A stretch of 64,000 nucleotides of DNA from Cordilura impudica. Its lineage: Eukaryota > Arthropoda > Insecta > Diptera > Scathophagidae. Shown here piece after piece: positions 43,716-53,795 of this stretch. Within the stretch, counting starts at the first letter, position 1; every line of letters starts with the position of its first letter. The notes below the pieces were generated by a model. That model saw only the letters and a list, made by a program, of their open reading frames with translations, did not search any database and had not been told where the DNA came from. Location of the stretch: positions 224,855,070 through 224,919,069 of the forward strand of contig OY821518.1 of the NCBI GenBank assembly GCA_963682025.1. Direction: 5' to 3'. A program made the translations under genes and the position numbers.

Positions 43716-44995
43716 TAAAGGGTTCGCCATCTAACGTTTTTTTTTTTCAACTAGTGCTTATTTCGTGAATGGTAACACTTAGCTCATGTCTGATTTGACA
43801 GATATTTAGTTTTATCCTTCCGCTGAACGAATATGGTTGTGTATACGCTTGAACAACGCAGGGAAATATTGCGACATTACTTTGAAAATTATGGTAATGT
43901 TGCAGAATGTGTGCGAAAATTGCGTACGGATTTTGGAAGAAGAGAAGCACCGTCAGCTTCGTATGTTCGTTATCTTGTGAAAAAAGTGAAAGAAACTGGC
44001 ATCCTCATCGATAAACCAAAGCGTGAGAAGCCAATAACAGTGCGTACACCCGAGAATATTGCTGCTGTGGCAGAAAGTGTGCGTTAAGCGCCATCAACAT
44101 CAATTCACCGTCGTTCTCAAGAATTGAACATTTCGGAGGCATCATTGAGACGAAGTTTGCATAAAAACCTTGGTATGACGCCATACAAAGTCCAATTGGT
44201 TCAGGAGTAGAAGCCAACTGACCATCCAATGCGTTTTCGCTTCGCTAAGTGGGCCTAGATCGACTTACAGAAGATGCCGATTTTGCCAAAAAAGAAATCA
44301 TCTTTTCAGATGAAGCTCATTTTGATCTTGGCGGGTATGTAAACAAGCAAAATTGTCGCATTTGGGGCACAGAAAACCCGCACGCATACATTGAAAAGCC
44401 GATACACCCAAAACGAGTCACTGTTTGGTGCGGATTTTGGTCCAGAGGCATAATTGGGCCATTTTTCTTCGAAAATGAGCAAGGAGTGGCCGTTACAGTC
44501 AATGGCGATCGTTATCGGGCCATGTTGAACGAATTTTTGTTCACAAAAATTGAAGAGGAGGATATTGGCAACATTTAGTTTCAACAGGACGGCGCTACGT
44601 GCAACACAGCCGAAGCTACACTCGATGTTTTGCGCCCTATTTTTGAAGATCGCATTATCAGCCGCAGAGCTGATGTCGTTTGGCCACCTCGGAACTGTGA
44701 TTTGACACCGTTGGACTATTATTTGTGGGGTGCCCTCAAAGATAAGTGTTACGCCAACAAGCCAGAGATAATTGACGCTTTAAAGGACAATATTCGTGAA
44801 GCCATTGGTGAAATACAGCTGCACACAATCGATAATGTGCTTAAAAATTGGACCGATCGTGTAGGCTACTGCATGGCCAGCCGAGGCAGCCATTTGAATG
44901 AAATTATTTTCCATTATTAACCGGAAGGATTGTACTTTCAAATAAAAAAAGAAATTTAAGATAATATTCAGTAGTTTTTTTTTAAAGCATTTTAA
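43716..44995 (+). mobile_element. DD41D (rosa-like) mariner, near full length
   Basis: The left end TAAAGGGTTCGCCATCTAAC matches both ends of the copy at 8060. The 3' side follows that copy to CAGTAGTTTTTTTTTAAAGC and then ends in AAAATAAAATAAAATAAT without the expected GTTATTTGGCGGACCCTTTA, so the right inverted repeat is lost. Confidence 0.85.
43833..44920 (+). pseudogene. Mariner transposase (DD41D), 3 stops and 1 frameshift
   Basis: The start MVVYTLEQRREILRHYFENY is well placed. Frame 1 runs through an HTH-type N-terminus (NVAECVRKLRTDF, RREAPSASYVRYLVKK) to a TAA at 44085-44087 where the copy at 8060 has GAA. A second stop lies near 44208. A frameshift precedes 44249. The catalytic part then reads IIFSDEAHFDLGGY (first Asp), HPKRVTVWCGFWSRGIIGPF and NGDRYRAMLNEFL. 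A TAG (44576-44578) replaces the Trp of IWFQQDG. The 44579-44920 part has QQDGATC (second Asp) and LTPLDYYLWG (third Asp) 41 residues apart. The full length of about 350 residues is normal for mariners. Comparison of the two copies shows which lesions are private. Confidence 0.9.
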
Positions 44996-45489
44996 AAAAA
45001 TAAAATAAAATAATATACCGATGTATGTCTAACATGTGGTTATTATGAATATACATGTATAGAATATACGTATGCATATTATTTTGGTATTTAATAAACA
45101 TATGTATGTACATATGTACATACATATACAAATATTACACACAAAAAATACAACATCAAAAGTTATTTTCGTGTTTTTCTTCAAATAAATTAATACATAA
45201 AATTTCGTTTGGTAAATTTACATTGTTTTTTTTTTTTATATTAACAACTAGGTAATTTAACATTATTTACTTTAGATGTTGGTCAATTTTTACTCCCTTT
45301 ACTTTAACTCGTAGTGATTTTTAGCCCATTTCCCGTGACCCAATCGATCTGAAAATTTGCAGGCAGGCTCGTGGCGATGACAAAAATGATCTAACAAATT
45401 TCTTTTAGTGATGCCAAAACAATGGAAACTTTTAAATTTTTCTACCAGAGTTGATAAAAAAATTTACAAAGGGTTAGTTTTTGTAATAT
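44996..45489. other. Spacer, no feature recognised
   Basis: Contains an alternating TACATATGTA-type stretch near 45100-45130. TGCAGGCAGGCTCG near 45358 may belong to the following element, but this is not certain. Confidence 0.5.
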
Positions 45490-46056
45490 TATTACCACAA
45501 CGACCACAAAAACAACAAGTCCAGCTATGACAACAATAAAGCATTTAGAATAACAACAAGAACAATACAGAAACATCATAATTTCCATTTTTTTTTACTT
45601 TTTCAGAGATTTCCCGATTTTAATGATTTTTAAAACAGAAAACTTCCCATAATCTTGGTGAATCATTCTCACTAAAAATTATCACCCTAGCTGTCCTATT
45701 GAGGTCGTGATCGCGACAAGAACAACATAGAAAATCATATTTTTCAAGACTTTTTTTATTTCTTCATTCAGATCTCGGGCCCTATTGAACCGATTTGTTC
45801 GATTTTAAATAGCAAACTTCCCAGAAAGTCAGTGCATCATTTTTTGTGCAAACGAGCACCCTAGCTGCCCGATTGAAGTTGTCATCGTGATTTCCACAGA
45901 CGGACAGACGGACATCGCTATATCAACTCCGCTTGTTATAAGAATCACAAATATATGTATATATTTTATGGCGTCCAGCATTTTTTTTTCTAATAATTAC
46001 AAATGGAATGACAAACTTGTATATACCCTCTGCACACTGGGGTGGATAGTATAAAA
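45490..46056 (+). mobile_element. Helentron/DINE-like family B, 3' half
   Basis: GACCACAAAAACAACAAG..., CAGAGATTTCCCGATTTTAATG, CACCCTAGCTG(T/C)CC, GAAGTTGTCATCGTGATTTC, a CAGACGGACAGACGGACATC run and CTCCGCTTGTTATAAGAATC lead to the 3' end ACAAATGGAATGACAAACTT, TATACCCTCTGCACACTGGGGTGGATAGTATAAAAA. It matches the 3' part of the element ending at 53090. An inverted partner follows at 46176. Confidence 0.7.
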
Positions 46057-46175
46057 ATTGTTTGCAATAGAGATCCGACAACTATATTTTATACATGACT
46101 AAATATTTTCTTATTTAAAAACATGAAATAAAAATTTAAAATTTTCATAAAAGTTTGTCATTAAATTTATAATAA

Positions 46176-46520
46176 TTAGATAAAAATTCTGGAACCCATA
46201 AAATATATATATTCTGGATCCTTATACCAAGCGGAGTTGATAAAACTATTTCCGTCTGTCCGTCTATGGGAAATCACGATCACGCTCTCGTTAGGTCAGG
46301 TAGGTTGCTCAGTTTTAGGGATAATGATTCATTGACGTCATTGAGAAGGTTGGTTCAGTAGGTCCCAAGATTTCAATGAAAATTTAAAAAAAATCTTGAA
46401 AAAATATTATTTTTCTGTCGTTCCTGTTATTGTTGTTATTCTAAATTTTGTAATTTGTATGTGGTAGCTGTAGTTATTATTGCTGTTGTGGTCGTTATGT
46501 TTATAGCATTTGCTTAATGA
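46176..46520 (-). mobile_element. Helentron/DINE-like family B, inverted 3' fragment
   Basis: AAATATATATATTCTGGATCC, CTTATACCAAGCGGAGTTGATA, CCGTCTGTCCGTCTATGGGAAATCACGATCACG and GTTGTGGTCGTTATG are complementary to the order in 45490-46056. Together the two form an inverted pair with a ~120-bp spacer. Confidence 0.65.
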
Positions 46521-47944
46521 GTGTTTATGTATAGTTATATTCCATGTGTCATATTAGTTAAGTTTTATTAACACTATCCCGATATAAATAAAAAAAAAAC
46601 ACCAATATGATTATTTAAAAAAAAATTAATAACAGTTTATAGATTTTAATAAAAATAAAAATTATATAAAGAGCATATATTAAAGACTATTCTTTGAACG
46701 TATTTAATTGGAATATGTTTAATATTTTTAATCTGAAAGTTTTCTATTATGAGTATTTTTATTTGACCTTTGCGTTTTAATTAAAAAAAAAAATTATTAT
46801 TTCAAGCTCGAGGTCTGTATTTTAATATAAAGTTTTTCTACAAAATAAATATCCTGAATTCATCAAAACGTTTATCACGTTTGCATACAAAACGTTCTAA
46901 AATAGAAAATTTTAAATATTTTCTATTGAAAAAAAATTTAATGTGGTTAAAATTTCCCCTAGATGCAACTTTTATTATACCACTTGTATATTTTGACCAA
47001 AAAGTCAAAAAATTAGTTATTATTGGCACAATGACGATGGGTATTAAAAATTGTTGGAAATCTTAATATTTTTGTTACAATTTAAAAACAAAATAAATTT
47101 TAGACAAGTACGAAAGCTGGACGAAAGTAACCTTCCTTTCGAGCATAAACGTCTTCAAAATGAAACTGTTTGCAATGCCTGAGCTAAGGTTTCAGAATAG
47201 AAAAATGTATTGAATGAATTAATGTTCCAGAACTCTCAACAGTTGTAGGTGAAATATTATCACATCCACATTTATTAGCGCATGAATATAGAAAGAAACA
47301 TAATTTTCTTCCAAAATATATTTTTAAAAAAATAACGCAGCAGAAGATTGCTGCTGCTTAAATTTGTAATCAACAAATACACCTAAATATGTTTGTTGTT
47401 AGTTTTTTTTATACACCGTCCGACAACAAACACAAAATATCGTTACACATAATACTCGTCCCACTATGTCGCTATTGGTATTCAATGAAAGACGAAAAAG
47501 TAGGTACTGTTTCGTAAACTTGTTGGTATATGTATGGTGAAATTGTTTTTTGAATCTCTGATCTGAAGGCAGCAAACTTTGGGTTATGTATGTGTTGTAC
47601 GTTCACCAAGTGTTGTTGGAGATAAGACTCCTTCCCAAAACGTATGATATAAGAACTTATATTGCAGTCACATCTTTGATGAACGTTAGCTTCACCTAGT
47701 TTACATACAAATAATTCCTCTGGAATTGGAATTGGACTTAAATTACCTTAAAATCCAGACAACCATTAATATTTGGTTTATTTGTATATCAAATCATCCA
47801 TGTATCATCAATCCCAAAATTAACATTTTTGGAGAAATGTGAGTCTTATAAATCACTCGCGGAAATCAATTTAATTCTGTCTAAAGAAGCCCAACGTCAA
47901 GTACACACTTCTTAACGGCTGCGTGACATTTCATGCCGTACCAG
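46521..47944. other. 1.4-kb spacer, no feature recognised
   Basis: No long frame, satellite or inverted ends recognised. The stretch at 47400-47940 has a more even base composition than its surroundings but matches nothing I know. Confidence 0.5.
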
Positions 47945-49375
47945 GTCCTTTTTTAAGAAAATTTACTTTTTTAGAAAAAAGTACCTTTTTTAAGAAATTG
48001 TATTTTTTAAGAAAATTAACTTCTTATAAGAGGTACTTTTTAACGAAAATTTATTTTAAGAAAAAGTACTTTTTAAAGTAAAAGTACTTTTTAAAGTAAA
48101 AGTACTTTTTCTAAGAAAAGTTACTTCTTCAGTAAAAGCATTTTTTCAAGAAAATGTATTTTCTTAAGATAAGGTACCTTTTTGAGAAAACATATTATTT
48201 AAAGAAAATTTACCTTTTTAAGAAAATTTAGTTTTTCAAGAAACTTTTTTTTAAATTTTACTTTTTTTTTGAGATCAGGTAATTTTTTCAGAAAAGGTTC
48301 TTTTTTAAGAAAATTTACTTTTTTAAGAAAAGTTACTTTTTGAAGAAAATTTCCTTTTTTAAGAAATGTTACTTTTATAAGAAATTATACTTTTTTTAAG
48401 AAAACGTACTTTCTTAAGAAAAGGTACTTTCTGGAGAAAAGGTACTTTCTGAAGAAAATTTACTCTTTTCAGAAAATATACTTTTTTCAGAGAAGGTTTT
48501 TTTCAGAAAATTTACTTTTTTCGGAAGGTGTTTTTTCATAAAAAGTACTTTTATAAGAAATGGTACTTTTTTTAAGAAAAGGTACTTTCTTAAGAAAAGG
48601 TACTTTCTTAAGAAAAGGTACTTTCTGAAGAAAATGTACTTTTTTCAGAAAATATACTTTTTTAGAGAAGGTTTTTTCAGAAAATTTACTTTTTCGGTTT
48701 TTCATAAAAGGTACTTTTTTAAGAAAAGGTACTTTTTTCAGAAAAGGTATTTTTTTACGAAAAACGTACTCATTTCAGAAAACGTACTTTTTTGGAAAAT
48801 GTACTTTTAGGAAAATGTACTTTTTTTAAAAAATTTACTTTTTGTAGAAAAGGTACATTAAAAAAAATTTACTTTTTTAAGATATTTAACTTTTTTCAGA
48901 AAAAAGGTAATTTTTAAGTAAAGGTACATTTTTCAGAAAAAATACCTTATTAAGAAAAGGCACTTTTTTAAGAAATTTACTCTTTTTAAGTGGAGGTACT
49001 TTTTCAGAAAAAGTCCTTGTTTAAGACAATGTACTTTAAAAAAGTTACTCTTTTAAAAAATATACTTTTTTAGAAAAGTTAATATTTAAAAAAAGTGTAC
49101 TTTTTTAAGAATATGTCATTTTTCAGAAAAAAATACGTTTTAAAGAAAATGTACTTTTTAGTAAAAGGTACTTTTTTCAGAGAAGACCATTTTTGAAGAA
49201 AACGTACTTTTTAATAAGCACTTCTCTAAGAATAGATTATTTTTCAGCAAATGTAATTCTTAACTTGTGTAGGAAACCTATTTTTCTAAGAAATTGTATT
49301 CTCTTAAGAATCGGAACTTTTTTAAGCAAATGTACTTTTTTTAGAAAATCTACTTTTTTTAAGAAAAGGTACTGG
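47945..49375 (-). repeat. Self-complementary ~18-bp minisatellite, block 2
   Basis: Degenerate tandem copies of AAGAAAAGGTACTTTTTT, about 75-80 units, varying through GTTACTTT, TTTACTTT and GTATTTTC forms. It is the complement of the unit at 11610-12300. The KKVPFLKKV-type reading frame on the minus strand is a by-product. Confidence 0.85.
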
Positions 49376-49379
49376 TATA

Positions 49380-49590
49380 AATTAGTTTTATATTTAATAC
49401 AACAACCAAAATGTCTGTAAGTGATATTTATCTAAAAATTGGTACAAAGTTATCCGATTCAAACCGTTTTTAATATCAAACTTCTTAGACGGAAATGGCA
49501 ATATCGGCGCGAGTTGATATAAGAATCAGGAATACATATATACTTAATGGGATTACAAATCTATTTTTATTATATATTAACAGTAAAGGG
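49380..49590 (+). mobile_element. Diverged 3' tail of Helentron/DINE-like family B
   Basis: TCAAACTTCTTAGACGGAAATGG, GCGCGAGTTGATATAAGAATC, GGAATACATATATACTTAATGG, ATTACAAATC and AGTAAAGGGTATAAAA resemble the last 150 bp of 45490-46056. It directly follows the 18-bp minisatellite. Confidence 0.45.
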
Positions 49591-50573
49591 TATAAAAGGA
49601 TTGTTACAAAATTTAAAAAAAAGTTTGGCGTAATAAAATTACAATTAAACAGTCTTTATCAGCTCTGTTTATTATTGTATTTTTTTGTCTTACAACCCTG
49701 GTTTAAAAATAAACTTCTCTCCTTTATTATGCTTTTCTGACCATCTTATTGTTAATGCAACAGCCGTCACTGTTTTTTTAAAGAGTTTTTGTTTAGAGTA
49801 GATTTAAAATTTAAAAAAAAAAAAAAAATTATTGTAAAATAACCTTTTCTTAAATTATTTTTTTCGTATATTTTCTTCTTTTCGATCGTTGTCTTGCATT
49901 GAACTTTTTGCTGTGTAGTTTGGTTGTTTATATGTTTGTTAATACTTTACTTTTATTTTTTTATAGTCGTATCTGTCTGCCATAAGAATTTATTAACTTA
50001 ACCCGATTTTAGACATTTTCCGAATTTATGACGTTGGTATGTCTGACATTTTAATGTTTACATTGTGTAGATAATGTTAATCGCGTACCACGTTTGTTTT
50101 TTAAGCGTGGAAAATTACAATTTTAAATATCATTTTTTTATAAATAAAACGGCAGTAAAATAGAAAATAATTTTAAACATATGTTTTCAAATATGGTAAG
50201 ACCACATTAAAAATGTGCTATTTTGGATAATCACTAACGAAAACAAGTAAAGTCAGTCAAAAGAATCACTTTTACATTGTTTTTTAAATCTCATGAAGTT
50301 CTCTGTATCTTAGTAAGTTGTTTTAAAGAACTGCGAAAATGTCAAGGCGATTGTAATAGGTAAGTGCAGTAAAACGTTTGGCGCTGTGTGGGTACATTCG
50401 GGTTGTATGGCATTTTAAAGGTTTGATTTTTTGTTGCCAAAGACTATATGAAACACGAGTATGTAGAAAAAACCATATAAATGCACTTTTGTGTGTGTAT
50501 GTCCTCTATGAAATTTCACGGAAAATTTTTTTGTATAAAATTTTAGAGTCACTCTAGTCCTGTTTTTAATAAA
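49591..50573. other. Spacer, no feature recognised
   Basis: A+T-rich with a poly-A run near 49813. No element recognised. Confidence 0.5.
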
Positions 50574-50624
50574 AACAAGTAAGAGTGTTAAATTCGGCTG
50601 GGCCGAATCTTTAATACCCTCCAC

Positions 50625-51627
50625 CTTTTTCATTTTCAATTTTCATTTTTTTTTTTATCATTTTCCATTTTTAACTTTTCAATTTTCATCTTTCGTTTTT
50701 CATTTTTAGTTTTTCATTTTTCATTTTTAATTTGTCATTTTCCATTTTTCATTTTCCATTTTTCATTTTTCAATTTTAATTTTTCATTTTGCATTTTTAA
50801 TTTTTCAAAATCCGTTTTCCATTTTTCTTTCATTTTTCATTTTCCATTTTACATTTTTCATTTTTATATTTTCATTTTCCATTTTTCATTTTCCATATTC
50901 CACTTTCCATTTTTAATTTTTAATTTTTAATTTTTCATTTTCCATTTGCCATTTTCAATTTTAAATTTTTCATTTTCCATTTTCTATTTTTCATTTTTCA
51001 TTTTCCATTTTCCATTTTCCATTTACCATTTTTTATATTTCATTTTCCATTTTCACTTTTCATTTTTCATTTTCCATTTATCATTTTCCATTTTCCGATT
51101 TTCATTTTTCAGTTTTAGTTTTCCATTTTCCATTTTTAATTATTCGTTTTCCGTTTTCCATTTTTCATTTTCCATTTTTCAATTTTAATTTTTCATTTTT
51201 CAATTTTCATTTTTCATTTTTCATGTTCCCTTTTCCATTTCCCATTTTCCATTTTTAATTTTTCATTTTTCATTTTCCATTTTCAATTTTTAATTTTTCA
51301 TTTTTCATTTTTCAATTTTCATTTTTCATTTTTCATGTTCCCTTTTCCATTTCCCATTTTCCATTTTTAATTTTTCATTTTCCATTTTCAATTTTTAATT
51401 TTTCATTTTTCATTTTCCACTTTTCATTTATCATTTTTCATTTTCCATTTTTAATTTTCCATTTTCCATTTAAAATTTTTCGTTTTCCGTTTTCCATTTT
51501 TCATTTTTCAATTTTAATTTTTCATTTTCCATTTTCCATTTTTCAGTTTTCTTTTTTAATTTTTCATTTTTCATGTTCCATTTTCTATTTCTCATTTTCC
51601 ATTTTTAATTTTTCATTTTTATTTTTC

Positions 51628-51659
<32 letters not shown>

Positions 51660-51835
51660 TCCACTTCATTTTCCATTTTTCATTTTTATTTTCCATTTTT
51701 CATTTTCCATTTTTCATTTTTAATTTTTCAATTTTCATTTTTCAATTTTCATTTTCCATTTTTCATTTTCCATTATCCATTTTTCATTTTCCATTTTTCA
51801 TTTTTTATTTTTATCAATTTTTAATTTTTAAAATT
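50625..51835 (+). repeat. Heptamer satellite, mixed ATTTTCC / ATTTTTC
   Basis: About 170 irregular seven-base units (CATTTTC, CATTTTT, AATTTTT, CAATTTT). A segment with GTTCCCTTTTCCATTTCCC is duplicated (near 51225 and 51339, 114 bp apart), showing later block duplication within the array. It is the same mixture as 13421-13796. Confidence 0.9.
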
Positions 51836-51848
51836 TAATTTTAATGAT

Positions 51849-52637
51849 AAACAAGTAAGAAAATTATAGTCGGTCTAGACCGACTATACGATACCCTATA
51901 CCATGCGTTTAGAAACCATTTCTCTTAGGCCCAACTAACTGGACATTGAAAATAAGCAAAAACCAAATTTGAGTGGGATTTTTATTAATTTTTTTGGCTG
52001 CAGATATGAAAAAGTTCATATCGGATACTATATCTATAAAGGGACTAGGTCCAAAAATGGACCGATCCTGATCATGTTTGGTAAAGTCTCTTGTATTTTG
52101 CAAAAATATGTACAAACAAAATTTGAGAAGAATCAGTGCAATATTTTTGTTTTTTAATAGATTTAAGTGAAGATCGGGAAGCAGCTCTATATGGGGTCAA
52201 AGGGATCATTTTTGGACTACTCATTAGTGGATGTAATGAACGCATACAAACCCAATTTGAGTAAGATCTATATGACAATTTGGATCTTTTGGCAATTTAT
52301 GTCGATTTCATATGGGTAATTTGTATGGGGGCTAGGTCTGAACATGGACCGATTCTCACCAATTTCAATAGCGTTCATCCCATGGCCGATAAAAGCTTAT
52401 ATACCAAATTTCATCAAAATATATTCATATTTGCGACCTGCAGTTTGATTACAAGCTTTACATGGACACACAGACGGACGGACGGACGGACGGACGGACA
52501 TTGTTAAATCAACTCAAAAAGTGATTCTGATTCGATCGGTATAATTAAAGATGGGTCTAGGTCAAATATTTTTGGTTGTTACAAACAGCAGCACAAAGTC
52601 ATTATACCCAAACCACATAGTGGTATAGGGTATAAAA
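51849..52637 (+). mobile_element. Helentron/DINE-like family A, best-preserved copy
   Basis: AACAAGTAAGAAAATTATAG, then the palindrome AGTCGGTCTAGACCGACT, then GATACCCTATACCATGC. The body contains GGCTGCAGATATGAAAAAG, GATCGGGAAGCAGCTC and CGACCTGCAGTTTGATTAC. A pure GACG microsatellite lies at 52473-52499. The 3' end is ACCACATAGTGGTATAGGG, then TATAAAAAA. The CCCTATACC / GGTATAGGG pair is the subterminal inverted repeat. The layout matches mini-me/DINE-1-type fly elements. Confidence 0.85.
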
Positions 52638-53262
52638 AATATGTGGTAAAACTTGCTTAGGCCAATGTGACACGGGCAGTGTTAATATACGCACCAGTGT
52701 AATGACTTCAACAATACGAACAATTACAACATATCATAAAAAAAAACAACAAACACACTGAAAAATTTTATTTTTTCAAGAGTTTTTTCAAAGTTTCATT
52801 CATAGCTCGTGAACCCTTTGACCGATTTTGACGATTTTAAATAGCAACCCCTTTGGGATGTTAATAAACGATTTGATACAAAAACGAACGGTCTACCTTA
52901 GATATTGAAGGCGTGATCGTGATTTCCACAGACAGACGGACAGACGGTCAACGGCAAATCAACTTCTCTTGTTATAACGATCAAGAAAATATATTTTTTT
53001 GGGATCTCAGGAATTTATTTCGATGCGTTACAAACGGAATGACATTCCTATATATACCCTTTGCCACTGAGGTGTGGAGGGTATAAAAATGCCACTAAAA
53101 CGGGAGTTTTAAGAGACAAAATGTTCCGTGAATATTTGCGTGATTCACGTAAGACATAAAAGATCATGAGTGAAATAAACAATATGTACGTTAGTGATTC
53201 GAATTTTATGTCTTGAACGTGAGTGAGTCAATATTAACTTATGTACGTGCCAGTGTTGCCAC

Positions 53263-53352
53263 TTCTTGGATAATTATCCAAAAAATGGATAATTTAAAAT
53301 TTTTTGGATAATCATTGGATAATTTCATTTTTGGATAATTTATGGATAATTT
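53263..53352 (+). promoter_or_regulatory. Left subterminal GGATAAT cluster (putative transposase-binding sites)
   Basis: Six GGATAAT motifs within 90 bp (near 53268, 53287, 53306, 53317, 53333, 53344). The first lies in the perfect palindrome TTGGATAATTATCCAA (53266-53281). Repeated short subterminal motifs bind transposase in characterised hAT elements. That they do so here is inference. Confidence 0.6.
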
Positions 53353-53723
53353 TATCATTTCCAATTTAAAGTTTTACATGGACAAAATATAATTTTTTTT
53401 TTAAATTTTATTTGGCGATTTTTTTAGTTACTTCTTATTTGACATCACTTTTTTTTTGTTTTTAGTTCTGGCAATGCCTTTTAAATTTTGAGCTTTTCAA
53501 ATTATATGATTCTATAAGTATTTATATCTGTCCTGTTTTTTTCTAATGGTAAACGAAGCTATTTTTCAAATTTAAACGCTGTCAGTAGGCTACTGTTAAG
53601 TTTTTTCGTGTGAACATTTTTGTTTGATTTTGTGGACAATTTTAAAACAATTAGTGGTTTTTCTGTTTACATTGTTATAATAAAAATATTAAAAACATCT
53701 TAAATATATCAGGTGATTGTTAA

Positions 53724-53792
53724 GTAAGTATATTAATGATAATATTGAAGATTGTTTTTTATTGAAATTGTGATATAATTTTACTTTTACAG
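53724..53792 (+). other. Predicted 69-bp intron in the hAT 5' UTR
   Basis: GTAAGTATAT at 53724 is a strong donor, and a T-rich tract ending TTTTACTTTTACAG (to 53792) is a strong acceptor. Its 3' edge lies three bases before the transposase ATG. Size is typical of short fly introns. Not tested. Confidence 0.5.
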
Positions 53793-53795
53793 GCC

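Larger units (their letters stand above)
50574..53090 (+). mobile_element. Helentron/DINE-like family B with heptamer array and nested family A copy
   Basis: The start AACAAGTAAGAGTGTTAAATTC, palindrome TTCGGCTGGGCCGAA and ACCCTCCACC are as at 12537. The heptamer array (50625-51835) follows at once. A complete family A element (51849-52637) is nested next. The family B 3' part follows (TCATAGCTCGTGAACCC, GCGTGATCGTGATTTCCACAG, GACAGACGGACAGACGG, CTTCTCTTGTTATAACG) and the 3' end GTGTGGAGGGTATAAAAATG is at 53090. Confidence 0.75.

Noticed and set aside
48487..48705. A KKVPFLKKV repeat protein on the minus strand
   Set aside because: By-product of the 18-bp minisatellite.
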